Shown here: positions 48,341-60,844 of the stretch, in pieces
How the letters are laid out: each line of letters starts with the position of its first letter
Position numbering within the stretch: the stretch's first letter is position 1
Assembly (NCBI GenBank): GCA_914767715.1
Contig: OU612072.1
Location: 19,158,001 to 19,222,000, forward strand
Origin: Membranipora membranacea
Taxonomy: Eukaryota > Bryozoa > Gymnolaemata > Cheilostomatida > Membraniporidae
Direction: 5' to 3'
DNA: 64,000 nucleotides
Notes under the pieces: model-generated
The model's database searches: none
What the model saw: the letters and a program-made list of their open reading frames with translations, nothing else
Told to the model about the DNA's origin: nothing
Program-made: the position numbers and the translations under genes

Positions 48341-50060
48341 TCTTTATGACAAAAGTTGCCCTCGTTAAGAACAAAGTTGACGCCAAACTAAGAGGAGCAG
48401 TGACGAACAGGTTTCAGTTTCAAAGTCAGCATGAAATGTCATACATTATAGAGTAGGTTAGTAGGAAATCTATTTTTTAAACTGGCCGTAAAAAAAACCA
48501 ACGGTCCCCCCTTTGTTACTTTTTTAAATTTTAAACTCGCTCTGATTCCCGTTATATTTATTGTAGGATCTTGATATCCGGGATTTTGAATGAGGCCAAT
48601 GAGGCCATCAGCTGGTCAGAGTTTGAAAGAATTCCGATGGCTATTTCAAATTTGAGCCTGCCGTTTGGCATGTTTTTATATGACAAAAGTTGCCCTCGTT
48701 AAAAACAATGTTGACGCCAAACTGAGAGGAGCAGTGACGAAAGGGTTTCAGTTTCAAAGTCAGCATGTAATTGCCTACGTAATAGAGTAGGTTAGAAGGA
48801 AATCTATTTTATAAACTGGCCGTAAAAAAAACCAAGGGTCCCCCCTTTGTTACTTTTTAAAATTTTAAACTCGTTCTAATTCCTTTTCTATTTATTGTAG
48901 GGTCTTGATATTCGGGATTTTGAATGAGGCCAATGAGGCCATCAGCTGGTCAGAGTTTGAAATAATTCCGATGGCTATTACAAATTTGAGCCCGCCGTTT
49001 AACATGTTTTTTTATGACAAAAATGGCCCTCGTTAAAAACGTTGCTGTCGCCAAACTAAGAGGAGCAGTCCCCAACGGGTTTCAGTTTTAAAGTCAGCAT
49101 GAAATTGCCTACGTTATAGAGTAGGTTAGAAGGAAATCTATTTTTTAAACTTGCCGTAAAAAAAACCAAGGGTCCCCCCTTTGTTACTTTTTTAAATTTT
49201 AAACTCGCTCTAATTCCCGTTATATTTACTGTAGGATCTTGATATTCGGGATTTTGAATGAGGCCAATGAGGCCATCAGCTGGTCAGAGTTTGAAAGAAT
49301 TCCGATGGCTATTTGAAATTTGAGCCTGCCCTTTGGCATGTTTTTTTATGACAAAAGTGGCCCTCGTTAAAAACGTTGCTGACGCCAAACTAAGAGGAGC
49401 AGTGACGAACGTGTTTCAGTTTCAAAGTCAGCATGAAATTGCCTACGTAATAGAGTAGTTTAGAAGGAAATCTATTTTATAAACTGGCCGTAAAAAAAAC
49501 CAAGGGTCCCCCCTTTGTTACTTTTTAAAATTTTAAACTCGCTCTAATTCCTGTTCTATTTATCGTAGGGTCTTGATATTCGGGATTTTGAATGAGGCCA
49601 ATGAGGCCATCAGCTGGTCAGAGTTTAAAAGAATTCCGATGGCTATTTCAAATTTGAGCCCGCCGTTTGGCATTTTTTTATTATAACAAAAGTAGCACTC
49701 GTTAAAAACGTTGTTGACGCCAAACTAAGTGGAGCAGTCCCGAACGGGTTTCTGTTTCAAAGTCAGCATGAAATTGCCTACGTAATAAAGTAGGTTAGAA
49801 GGAAATCTATTTTTTAAACTGGCCGTAAAATAAACCAAGGGACCCACCTTTGTTACTTTTTAAAATTTTAAACTCGCTCTAATTCCTGTTCTATTTATCG
49901 TAGGGTCTTGATATTCGGGATTTTGAATGAGGCCAATGAGGCCATCAGCTGGTCAGAGTTTGAAAGAATTCCGATGGCTATTTCAAATTTGAGCCCGCCG
50001 TTTGGCATGTTTTTTTTATGACAAAAATGGCCCTCGTTAAAAACGTTGTTGTCGCCAAAC

Positions 50061-53000
50061 TAAGAGGAGCAGTCCCGAACGGGATTCAGTTTTAAAGTCA
50101 GCATGAAATTGCCTACGTTATAGAGTAGGTTAGAAAGAAATCTATTTTTTAAACTGGCCGTAAAAAAAACGAAGGGTCCCCCCTTTGTTACTTTTTTTAA
50201 TTTTAAACTCGCTCTAATTCCCGTTCTATTTATCGTAGGATCTTGATATTTGGGATTTTCAATGAGGCCAATGAGGCCATCAGCTGGTCAGAGTTTAAAA
50301 GAATTCCGATGGCTATTTCAAATTTGAGCCCGCCGTTTGGCATGTTTTTTTATGACAAAAATGGCCCTCGTTAAAAACGTTGCTGTCGCCAAACTAAGAG
50401 GAGCAGTCCCCAACGGGTTTCAGTTTTAAAGTCAGCATGAAATTACCTACGTTATAGAGTAGGTTAGAAGGAAACCTATTTTATAAACTGGCCGTAAAAA
50501 AAACCAAGGGTCCCCCCTTTGTTACTTTTTTAAATTTTAAACTCGCTCTAATTCCCGTTCTATTTATCGTATGATCTTGATATTTGGGATTTTCAATGAG
50601 GCCAATGAGGCCATCAGCTGGTCAGAGTTTGAAAGAATTCCGATGGCTATTTCAAATTTGAGCCCGCCGTTTGGCATGTTTTTTTATGACAAAAATGGCC
50701 CTCGTTAAAAACGTTGCTGTCGCCAAACTAAGAGCAGCAGTCCCCGACGGGTTTCAGTTTTAAAGTCAGCATGAAATTGCCTACGTTATAGAGTAGGTTA
50801 GAAGGAAACCTATTTTTTAAACTGGCCGTAAAAAAAACCAAGGGTCCCCCCTTTGTTACTTTTTTAAATCTTAAACTCGCTCTAATTCCTGTTCTATTTA
50901 TTGTAGGATCTTGATATTCGGGATTTTGAATGAGGCCAATGAGGCCATCAGCTGGTCAGAGTTTGAAAGAATTCCGATGGCTATTTCAAATTTGAGCCCG
51001 CCGTTTGGCATGTTTTTTTATGACAAAAATGGCCCTCGTTAAAAATGTTGCTGTCGCCAAACTAAGAGGAGCAGTCCCGAACGGGATTCAGTTTTAAAGT
51101 CAGCATGAAATTGCCTACGTTATAGAGTAGGTTAGAAAGAAATCTATTTTTTAAACTGGCCGTAAAAAAAACCAAGGGTCCCCCCTTTGTTACTTTTTTA
51201 AAGTTTAAACCCGCTCTAATTCCCGTTCTATTTATCGTAGGATCTTGATATTTGGGATTTTCAATGAGGCCAATGAGGCCATCAGCTGGTCAGAGTTTGA
51301 AAGAATTCCGATGGCTATTTCAAATTTGAGCCCGCCGTTTGGCATGTTTTTTTATGACAAAAATGGCCCTCGTTAAAAACGTTGCTGTCGCCAAACTAAG
51401 AGGAGCAGTCCCCAACGGGTTTCAGTTTTAAAGTCAGCATGAAATTGCCTACGTTATAGAGTAGGTTAGAAGGAAACCGATTTTTTAAACTGGCCGTAAA
51501 AAAAACCAAGGGTCCCCCCTTTGTTACTATTTTAAATTTTAAACTCGCTCTAATTGCTGTTCTATTTATCGTAGGATCTTGATATTCAGGATTTTGAATG
51601 AGGCCAATGAGGTTATCAGCTGGTCAGAGTTTGAAGGAATTCCGATGGCTATTTCAAATTTGAGCCTGCCGTTTGGCATGTTTTTTTATGACAAAAGTGG
51701 CCCTCATTTAAAACGTTGCTGACGCCAAACTAAGAGGAGCAGTCCCGAACGGGTTTCAGTTTCTAAGTCAGCATGAAATTGCCTACGTTATAGAGTAGGT
51801 TAGAAGGAAATCTATTTTTTAAACTGGCCGTAAAAAAACCAAGGGTCCCCCCTCTGTTACTTTTTTTAATATTAAATTCGTTCTAATTCCTGTTCTATGT
51901 ATCGTAGGATCTTGATATTCGGGATTTTGAATGAGGCCAATGAGGCCATCAGCTGGTCAGAGTTTGAAAGAATTCCGATGGCTATTTCAAATTTGAGCCT
52001 GCCGTTTGGCATGTTTTTTTATAACAAAAGTGGCCCTCGTTAAAAACGTTGCTGACGCCAAACTAAGAGGAGCAGTCCCGAACGGCTTTCAGTTTCAAAG
52101 TCAGCATGAAATTGGCTGCGTCATAGAGTAGGTTAGAAGGAAATCTATTTTTTAAACTGGCCGTAAAAAAAACCAAGGGTCCCCCCCCTTTGTTACTTTT
52201 TTAAATTTTAAACTCGCTCTAATTCCTGTTCTATTTATTGTAGGATCTTGATATTTGGGATTTTGAATGAGGCCAATGAGGCCATCAGCTGGTCAGAGTT
52301 TGAAAGAATTTTGATGGCTATTTCAAATTTGAGCCTGCCGTATGGCATGTTTTTTTATGACAAAAGTGGCCCTCGTTAAAAACGTTGTTGATGCCAAACT
52401 AAGAGGAGCAGTCCCGAACGAGTTTCAGATTCAAAGTCAGCATGAAATTGCCTACGTTATAGAGTAGGTTAGAAGGAAATCTATATTTTAAACAGGCCCT
52501 AAAAAAAACCAAGGGTCCCCCCTCTGTTACTTTTTTAAATTTTAAAGTCGCTCTAATTCCTGTTCTATTTATCGTAGGATCTTGATATTCCGGATTTTGA
52601 ATGAGGTCAATGAGGCCATCAGCTGGTCAGAGTTTGAAAGAATTCCAATGGCTATTTCAAATTTGAGCCTGCCGTTTGGCATGTTTTTTATGACAAAAGT
52701 GGCCCTCGTTAAAAAGGTTGTTGACGCCAAACTAAGAGGAGCAGTCCCGAACGGGTTTCAGATTCAAAGTCAGCATGAAATTGCCTACGTTATAGAGTAG
52801 GTTAGAAGGAAATCTATTTTTTAAACAGGCCCTAAAAAAAACCAAGGGTCCCCCGTTTGTTACTTTTTTTAATTTTAAATTCGTTTTAATTCCTGTTCTA
52901 TGTATCGTAGGATCTTGATATTCGGGATTTTGAATGAGGCAAATGAGGCCATCAGCTGGTCAGAGTTTGAAAGAATTTTGATGGCTATTTCAAATTTGAG

Positions 53001-53400
53001 CCTGCCGTTTGGCATGTTTTTTTATGACAAAAGTGGCCCTCGTTAAAAACGTTGTTGACGCCAAACTAAGAGAAGCAGTCCCAAATGGGTTTCAGTTTCA
53101 AAGTCAGCATGAAATTGCCTACGTTATAGAGTAGGTTAGAAGGAAATCTATTTTTTAAACTGGCCGTAAAAAAAACCAAGGGTCCCCCCTTTGTTACTTT
53201 TTTTAATTTTAAACTCGCTCTAATTCCTGTTCTATTTATCGTAGGATCTTGATATTCGGGATTTAGAATGAGGCCAATGAGGCCATTAGCTGGAGAGAGT
53301 TTGAAAGAATTCCGATGGCTATTTCAAATTTGAGCCTGCCGTATGGCATGTTTTTTAATGACAAAAGTGGCCCTTTTTTAAAACGTTGTTGGCGCCAAAC
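50061..53400. repeat. 3,340-bp tandem duplication in B (10 monomers), copy 1
   Basis: Private variants recur exactly 3,340 bp downstream: aaaaaaaacgaaggg at 50,163, gagcagcagtccccgacg, aaaaatgttgctgtcg, aaaccgatttttt at 51,475, the C8 run at 52,181, ttccggattttgaatgaggtc at 52,588, and the contracted T-tract at 52,684. One substitution is seen: tttaaagtcgctc at 52,548 against tttaaactcgctc. The left seam is inside gttgt-gtcgcc against gttgt-tggcgcc. Confidence 0.93.
52582..52800 (+). other. 72-codon open frame created by T-tract contraction; probably not a gene
   Basis: In most B units two plus-strand frames are open over neighbouring halves of the monomer: one ends at cctcgttaa, the other starts at the ATG of ttatgac. 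Here the T-tract before atgac is one base shorter, which joins the two halves into a 72-codon frame starting MIFRIL and ending YVIE. There is no promoter, splice or poly(A) context, and a one-base change in neighbouring units closes it. The predicted peptide has no motif I recognise. It is best read as chance within a repeat, unless transcription is shown. Confidence 0.2.
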
Positions 53401-56400
53401 TAAGAGGAGCAGTCCCGAACGGGATTCAGTTTTAAAGTCAGCATGAAATTGCCTACGTTATAGAGTAGGTTAGAAAGAAATCTATTTTTTAAACTGGCCG
53501 TAAAAAAAACGAAGGGTCCCCCCTTTGTTACTTTTTTTAATTTTAAACTCGCTCTAATTCCCGTTCTATTTATCGTAGGATCTTGATATTTGGGATTTTC
53601 AATGAGGCCAATGAGGCCATCAGCTGGTCAGAGTTTAAAAGAATTCCGATGGCTATTTCAAATTTGAGCCCGCCGTTTGGCATGTTTTTTTATGACAAAA
53701 ATGGCCCTCGTTAAAAACGTTGCTGTCGCCAAACTAAGAGGAGCAGTCCCCAACGGGTTTCAGTTTTAAAGTCAGCATGAAATTACCTACGTTATAGAGT
53801 AGGTTAGAAGGAAACCTATTTTATAAACTGGCCGTAAAAAAAACCAAGGGTCCCCCCTTTGTTACTTTTTTAAATTTTAAACTCGCTCTAATTCCCGTTC
53901 TATTTATCGTATGATCTTGATATTTGGGATTTTCAATGAGGCCAATGAGGCCATCAGCTGGTCAGAGTTTGAAAGAATTCCGATGGCTATTTCAAATTTG
54001 AGCCCGCCGTTTGGCATGTTTTTTTATGACAAAAATGGCCCTCGTTAAAAACGTTGCTGTCGCCAAACTAAGAGCAGCAGTCCCCGACGGGTTTCAGTTT
54101 TAAAGTCAGCATGAAATTGCCTACGTTATAGAGTAGGTTAGAAGGAAACCTATTTTTTAAACTGGCCGTAAAAAAAACCAAGGGTCCCCCCTTTGTTACT
54201 TTTTTAAATCTTAAACTCGCTCTAATTCCTGTTCTATTTATTGTAGGATCTTGATATTCGGGATTTTGAATGAGGCCAATGAGGCCATCAGCTGGTCAGA
54301 GTTTGAAAGAATTCCGATGGCTATTTCAAATTTGAGCCCGCCGTTTGGCATGTTTTTTTATGACAAAAATGGCCCTCGTTAAAAATGTTGCTGTCGCCAA
54401 ACTAAGAGGAGCAGTCCCGAACGGGATTCAGTTTTAAAGTCAGCATGAAATTGCCTACGTTATAGAGTAGGTTAGAAAGAAATCTATTTTTTAAACTGGC
54501 CGTAAAAAAAACCAAGGGTCCCCCCTTTGTTACTTTTTTAAAGTTTAAACCCGCTCTAATTCCCGTTCTATTTATCGTAGGATCTTGATATTTGGGATTT
54601 TCAATGAGGCCAATGAGGCCATCAGCTGGTCAGAGTTTGAAAGAATTCCGATGGCTATTTCAAATTTGAGCCCGCCGTTTGGCATGTTTTTTTATGACAA
54701 AAATGGCCCTCGTTAAAAACGTTGCTGTCGCCAAACTAAGAGGAGCAGTCCCCAACGGGTTTCAGTTTTAAAGTCAGCATGAAATTGCCTACGTTATAGA
54801 GTAGGTTAGAAGGAAACCGATTTTTTAAACTGGCCGTAAAAAAAACCAAGGGTCCCCCCTTTGTTACTATTTTAAATTTTAAACTCGCTCTAATTGCTGT
54901 TCTATTTATCGTAGGATCTTGATATTCAGGATTTTGAATGAGGCCAATGAGGTTATCAGCTGGTCAGAGTTTGAAGGAATTCCGATGGCTATTTCAAATT
55001 TGAGCCTGCCGTTTGGCATGTTTTTTTATGACAAAAGTGGCCCTCATTTAAAACGTTGCTGACGCCAAACTAAGAGGAGCAGTCCCGAACGGGTTTCAGT
55101 TTCTAAGTCAGCATGAAATTGCCTACGTTATAGAGTAGGTTAGAAGGAAATCTATTTTTTAAACTGGCCGTAAAAAAACCAAGGGTCCCCCCTCTGTTAC
55201 TTTTTTTAATATTAAATTCGTTCTAATTCCTGTTCTATGTATCGTAGGATCTTGATATTCGGGATTTTGAATGAGGCCAATGAGGCCATCAGCTGGTCAG
55301 AGTTTGAAAGAATTCCGATGGCTATTTCAAATTTGAGCCTGCCGTTTGGCATGTTTTTTTATAACAAAAGTGGCCCTCGTTAAAAACGTTGCTGACGCCA
55401 AACTAAGAGGAGCAGTCCCGAACGGCTTTCAGTTTCAAAGTCAGCATGAAATTGGCTGCGTCATAGAGTAGGTTAGAAGGAAATCTATTTTTTAAACTGG
55501 CCGTAAAAAAAACCAAGGGTCCCCCCCCTTTGTTACTTTTTTAAATTTTAAACTCGCTCTAATTCCTGTTCTATTTATTGTAGGATCTTGATATTTGGGA
55601 TTTTGAATGAGGCCAATGAGGCCATCAGCTGGTCAGAGTTTGAAAGAATTTTGATGGCTATTTCAAATTTGAGCCTGCCGTATGGCATGTTTTTTTATGA
55701 CAAAAGTGGCCCTCGTTAAAAACGTTGTTGATGCCAAACTAAGAGGAGCAGTCCCGAACGAGTTTCAGATTCAAAGTCAGCATGAAATTGCCTACGTTAT
55801 AGAGTAGGTTAGAAGGAAATCTATATTTTAAACAGGCCCTAAAAAAAACCAAGGGTCCCCCCTCTGTTACTTTTTTAAATTTTAAACTCGCTCTAATTCC
55901 TGTTCTATTTATCGTAGGATCTTGATATTCCGGATTTTGAATGAGGTCAATGAGGCCATCAGCTGGTCAGAGTTTGAAAGAATTCCAATGGCTATTTCAA
56001 ATTTGAGCCTGCCGTTTGGCATGTTTTTTATGACAAAAGTGGCCCTCGTTAAAAAGGTTGTTGACGCCAAACTAAGAGGAGCAGTCCCGAACGGGTTTCA
56101 GATTCAAAGTCAGCATGAAATTGCCTACGTTATAGAGTAGGTTAGAAGGAAATCTATTTTTTAAACAGGCCCTAAAAAAAACCAAGGGTCCCCCGTTTGT
56201 TACTTTTTTTAATTTTAAATTCGTTTTAATTCCTGTTCTATGTATCGTAGGATCTTGATATTCGGGATTTTGAATGAGGCAAATGAGGCCATCAGCTGGT
56301 CAGAGTTTGAAAGAATTTTGATGGCTATTTCAAATTTGAGCCTGCCGTTTGGCATGTTTTTTTATGACAAAAGTGGCCCTCGTTAAAAACGTTGTTGACG

Positions 56401-56740
56401 CCAAACTAAGAGAAGCAGTCCCAAATGGGTTTCAGTTTCAAAGTCAGCATGAAATTGCCTACGTTATAGAGTAGGTTAGAAGGAAATCTATTTTTTAAAC
56501 TGGCCGTAAAAAAAACCAAGGGTCCCCCCTTTGTTACTTTTTTTAATTTTAAACTCGCTCTAATTCCTGTTCTATTTATCGTAGGATCTTGATATTCGGG
56601 ATTTAGAATGAGGCCAATGAGGCCATTAGCTGGAGAGAGTTTGAAAGAATTCCGATGGCTATTTCAAATTTGAGCCTGCCGTATGGCATGTTTTTTAATG
56701 ACAAAAGTGGCCCTTTTTTAAAACGTTGTTGGCGCCAAAC
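53401..56740. repeat. 3,340-bp tandem duplication in B (10 monomers), copy 2
   Basis: This is a near-identical second copy following directly on the first, including the odd unit with ggccattagctggagag and ccctttttta at 53,284-53,381, repeated at 56,624-56,721. To the right the array leaves the copy at cgaacgggtttcagtttcaaagttagc. One mismatch in more than 3 kb implies a recent event or recent homogenisation. Confidence 0.93.
55922..56140 (+). other. Second copy of the 72-codon plus-strand frame
   Basis: This is identical to the frame at 52,582 because it lies in the second copy of the 3,340-bp duplication. Its survival after duplication says only that the duplication is recent, not that the frame is selected. 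Confidence 0.2.
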
Positions 56741-57320
56741 TAAGAGGAGCAGTCCCGAACGGGTTTCAGTTTCAAAGTTAGCATGAAATTGGCTGCGTTA
56801 TAGAGTAGGTTAGAAGGAAATCTATTTTTTAAACTGGCCTTAAAAAAAACCAAGGGTCCCCCCTCTGTTACTTTTTTAAATTTTAAATTCGTTCTAATTC
56901 CCGTTCTATGTATCGTAGGATCTTGATATTCGGGATTTTGAATGAGGCCAATGAGGCCGTCAGCTGGTCAGAGTTTGAAAGAATTCCGATGGCTATTTCA
57001 AATTTGAGCCCACCGTTTGGCATGTTTTTTTATGACAAAAGTGGCCCTCGTTAAAAACGTTGCTGACGCCAAACTAAGAGGAGCAGTCCCAAACGGGTTT
57101 CAGTTTCTAAGTCAGCATGAAATTGCCTACGTTATAGAGTAGGTTAGAAGGAACTCTATTTTTTAAACTGGCCGTAAAAAAAACCAAGGGTCCCCCATCT
57201 GTTACTTTTTAAAATTTTAAATTCGTTCTAATTCCTGTTCTATTTATCGTAGGATCTTGATATTCGGGATTATGAATGAGGCCAATGAGGCCATTAGCTG
57301 GTCAGAGTTTGAAAGAATTC

Positions 57321-57990
57321 CGATGGCTATTTCAAATTTGAGCCTGCCGCTTGGCATGTTTTTTTATGACAAAAGTGGCTCTCGTTAAAAACGTTGTTGG
57401 CGCCAAACTAAGAGGAGCAGTCCCGAACGGGTTTCAGTTTCAAAGTCAGCATGAAATTGGCTGCATCATAGAGTAGGTTAGAAGGAAATCTATTTTTTAA
57501 ACTGGCCGTAAAAAAAACCAAGGGTCCCCCCCCCCTTTGTTACTTTTTTAAATTTTAAACTCGCTCTAATTCCTGTTCTATTTATTGTAGGATCTTGATA
57601 TTTGGGATTTTGAATGAGGCCAATGAGGCCATCAGCTGGTCAGAGTTTGAAAGAATTTTGATGGCTATTTCAAATTTGAGCCTGCCGTATGGCATGTTTT
57701 TTTATGACAAAAGTGGCCCTCGTTAAAAACGTTGTTGACGTCAAACTAAGAGGGGCAGTCCCGAACGGGTTTCAGTTTCAAAGTCAGCATGAAATTGCCT
57801 ACGTTATAGAGTAGGTTAGAAGGAAATCTATTTTTTAAACTGGCCGTAAAAAAAACCAAGGGTCCCCCCTTTGTTACTTTTTTTAATTTTAAACTCGCTC
57901 TAATTCCTGTTCTATTTATCGTAGGATCTTGATATTCGGGATTTAGAATGAGGCCAATGAGGCCATCAGCTGGTCAGAGTTTGAAAGAAT
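57321..57990. repeat. Two-unit segment recurring 6,016 bp downstream, left copy
   Basis: Shared rare features are gccgcttggc with gtggctctcg, ggctgcatcatag, a C10 run at 57,526-57,535, gaattttgatgg with the EcoRI site lost, and gacgtcaaac. The partner is at 63,337 to the window edge, an offset of 18 monomers. Confidence 0.82.
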
Positions 57991-58170
57991 TCCGATGGCT
58001 ATTTAAAACTTGAGCCTGCTGTTTGGCATGTTTTTTTATGAGAAAAGTAGCACTCGTTTAAAACATTGCTGACGCCAAACTAAGAGGAGAAGTCCCGAAC
58101 GGGTTTCAGTTTTAAAGTCAGCATGAAATTGCCTACGTTATAGAGTAGGTTAGAAGGAAATCTATTTTTT

Positions 58171-59507
58171 AATCTGGTCGTAAAAAAAACCAAGGGTCCC
58201 CCTTTTGTTACTTTTTTTAATTTTAAACTCGCTCTAATTCCTGTTCTATTTATCGTAGGATCTTGATATTCGGGATTTAGAATGAGGCCAATGAGGCCAT
58301 CAGCTGGTGAGAGTTTGAAAGAATTCCGATGGCTATTTCAAATTTGAGCCTGCCGTATGGCATGTTTTTTTATGACAAAAGTGGCCCTCGTTGAAAACGT
58401 TGTTGGCGCCAAACTAAGAGGACCAGTCCCGAACGGGTTTCAGTTTCAAAGTCAGCATGAAATTGGCTGCGTTATAGAGTAGGTTAGAAGGAAATCTATT
58501 TTTTAAACTTGCCGTAAAAAAAACCAAGGGTCCCCCCTCTGATACTTTTTTAAATTTTAAATTCGTTCTAATTCCTGTTCTTTGTATTGTAGGATCTTGA
58601 TATTCGGGATTTTGAATGAGGCCAATGAGGCCATCAGCTGGTCAGAGTTTGAAAGAATTCCGATGGCTATTTCAAATTTGAGCCTGCCGCTTGGCATGTT
58701 TTTTTATGACAAAAGTGGCCCTCGTTAAAAACGTTGCTGACGCCAAACTAAGAGGAGCAGTCCCAAACGGGTTTCAGTTTCAAAGTCAGCATGAAATTGC
58801 CTACGTGATAGAGTAGGTTAGAAGGAAATCTATTTTTTAAACTGGCCGTAAAAAAAACCAAGGGTCCCCCCTTTGTTACTTTTTTTAATTTTACACTCGC
58901 TCTAATTCCTGTTCCATTTATCGTAGGATCTTGATATTCGGGATTTAGAATGAGGCCAATGAGGCCATCAGCTGGTCAGAGTTTGAAAGAATTCCGATGG
59001 CTATTTAAAACTTGAGCCTGCTGTTTGGCATGTTTTTTTATGACAAAAGTAGCACTCGTTAAAAACATTGCTGACGCCAAACTAAGAGGAGCAGTCCCGA
59101 ACGGGTTTCAGTTTTAAAGTCAGCATGAAATTGCCTACGTTATAGAGTAGGTTAGAAGGAAATCTATTTTTTAAACTGGCCGTAAAAAAAACCAAGGGTC
59201 CCCCCTTTGTTACTTTTTTTAAATTTTAAACTCGCTCTAATTCCTGTTTTATTTATCGTAAGATCTTGATATTCGGGATTTTGAATGAGGCCAATGAGGC
59301 CATCAGCTGGTCAGAGTTTGATAGAATTCCGATGGCTATTTCAAATTTGAGCCTGCCGTTTGGCATGTTTTTTTATGACAAAAGTGGCCCTCGTTAAAAA
59401 CGTTGCTGACGCCAAACTAAGAGGAGCAGTCCCGAACGGGTTTCAGTTTCAAAGTCAGCATGAAATTGCCTACGTTATAGAGTAGGTTAGAAGGAAATCT
59501 ATTTTTT
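58171..59507. repeat. 1,337-bp tandem duplication in B (4 monomers), copy 1
   Basis: The unit starts at the rare aatctggtcgtaaa and includes ggtccccctttt, gctggtgagagtt, gaggaccagtccc, ctttgtattg, ttttacactcg, gttccattt and gtaagatcttg. All recur 1,337 bp later. One difference was seen: gatattcggg here against gatagtcggg in copy 2. Confidence 0.92.
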
Positions 59508-60844
59508 AATCTGGTCGTAAAAAAAACCAAGGGTCCCCCTTTTGTTACTTTTTTTAATTTTAAACTCGCTCTAATTCCTGTTCTATTTATCGTAGGATCT
59601 TGATAGTCGGGATTTAGAATGAGGCCAATGAGGCCATCAGCTGGTGAGAGTTTGAAAGAATTCCGATGGCTATTTCAAATTTGAGCCTGCCGTATGGCAT
59701 GTTTTTTTATGACAAAAGTGGCCCTCGTTGAAAACGTTGTTGGCGCCAAACTAAGAGGACCAGTCCCGAACGGGTTTCAGTTTCAAAGTCAGCATGAAAT
59801 TGGCTGCGTTATAGAGTAGGTTAGAAGGAAATCTATTTTTTAAACTTGCCGTAAAAAAAACCAAGGGTCCCCCCTCTGATACTTTTTTAAATTTTAAATT
59901 CGTTCTAATTCCTGTTCTTTGTATTGTAGGATCTTGATATTCGGGATTTTGAATGAGGCCAATGAGGCCATCAGCTGGTCAGAGTTTGAAAGAATTCCGA
60001 TGGCTATTTCAAATTTGAGCCTGCCGCTTGGCATGTTTTTTTATGACAAAAGTGGCCCTCGTTAAAAACGTTGCTGACGCCAAACTAAGAGGAGCAGTCC
60101 CAAACGGGTTTCAGTTTCAAAGTCAGCATGAAATTGCCTACGTGATAGAGTAGGTTAGAAGGAAATCTATTTTTTAAACTGGCCGTAAAAAAAACCAAGG
60201 GTCCCCCCTTTGTTACTTTTTTTAATTTTACACTCGCTCTAATTCCTGTTCCATTTATCGTAGGATCTTGATATTCGGGATTTAGAATGAGGCCAATGAG
60301 GCCATCAGCTGGTCAGAGTTTGAAAGAATTCCGATGGCTATTTAAAACTTGAGCCTGCTGTTTGGCATGTTTTTTTATGACAAAAGTAGCACTCGTTAAA
60401 AACATTGCTGACGCCAAACTAAGAGGAGCAGTCCCGAACGGGTTTCAGTTTTAAAGTCAGCATGAAATTGCCTACGTTATAGAGTAGGTTAGAAGGAAAT
60501 CTATTTTTTAAACTGGCCGTAAAAAAAACCAAGGGTCCCCCCTTTGTTACTTTTTTTAAATTTTAAACTCGCTCTAATTCCTGTTTTATTTATCGTAAGA
60601 TCTTGATATTCGGGATTTTGAATGAGGCCAATGAGGCCATCAGCTGGTCAGAGTTTGATAGAATTCCGATGGCTATTTCAAATTTGAGCCTGCCGTTTGG
60701 CATGTTTTTTTATGACAAAAGTGGCCCTCGTTAAAAACGTTGCTGACGCCAAACTAAGAGGAGCAGTCCCGAACGGGTTTCAGTTTCAAAGTCAGCATGA
60801 AATTGCCTACGTTATAGAGTAGGTTAGAAGGAAATCTATTTTTT
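59508..60844. repeat. 1,337-bp tandem duplication in B (4 monomers), copy 2
   Basis: This is the second copy of the four-unit block. It ends at about 60,844, where aaactggccg follows instead of aatctggtcg. Its ttttacactcg and gtagcactcg units are also the closest match to the B island at 8.6-9.07 kb in A. Confidence 0.92.
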
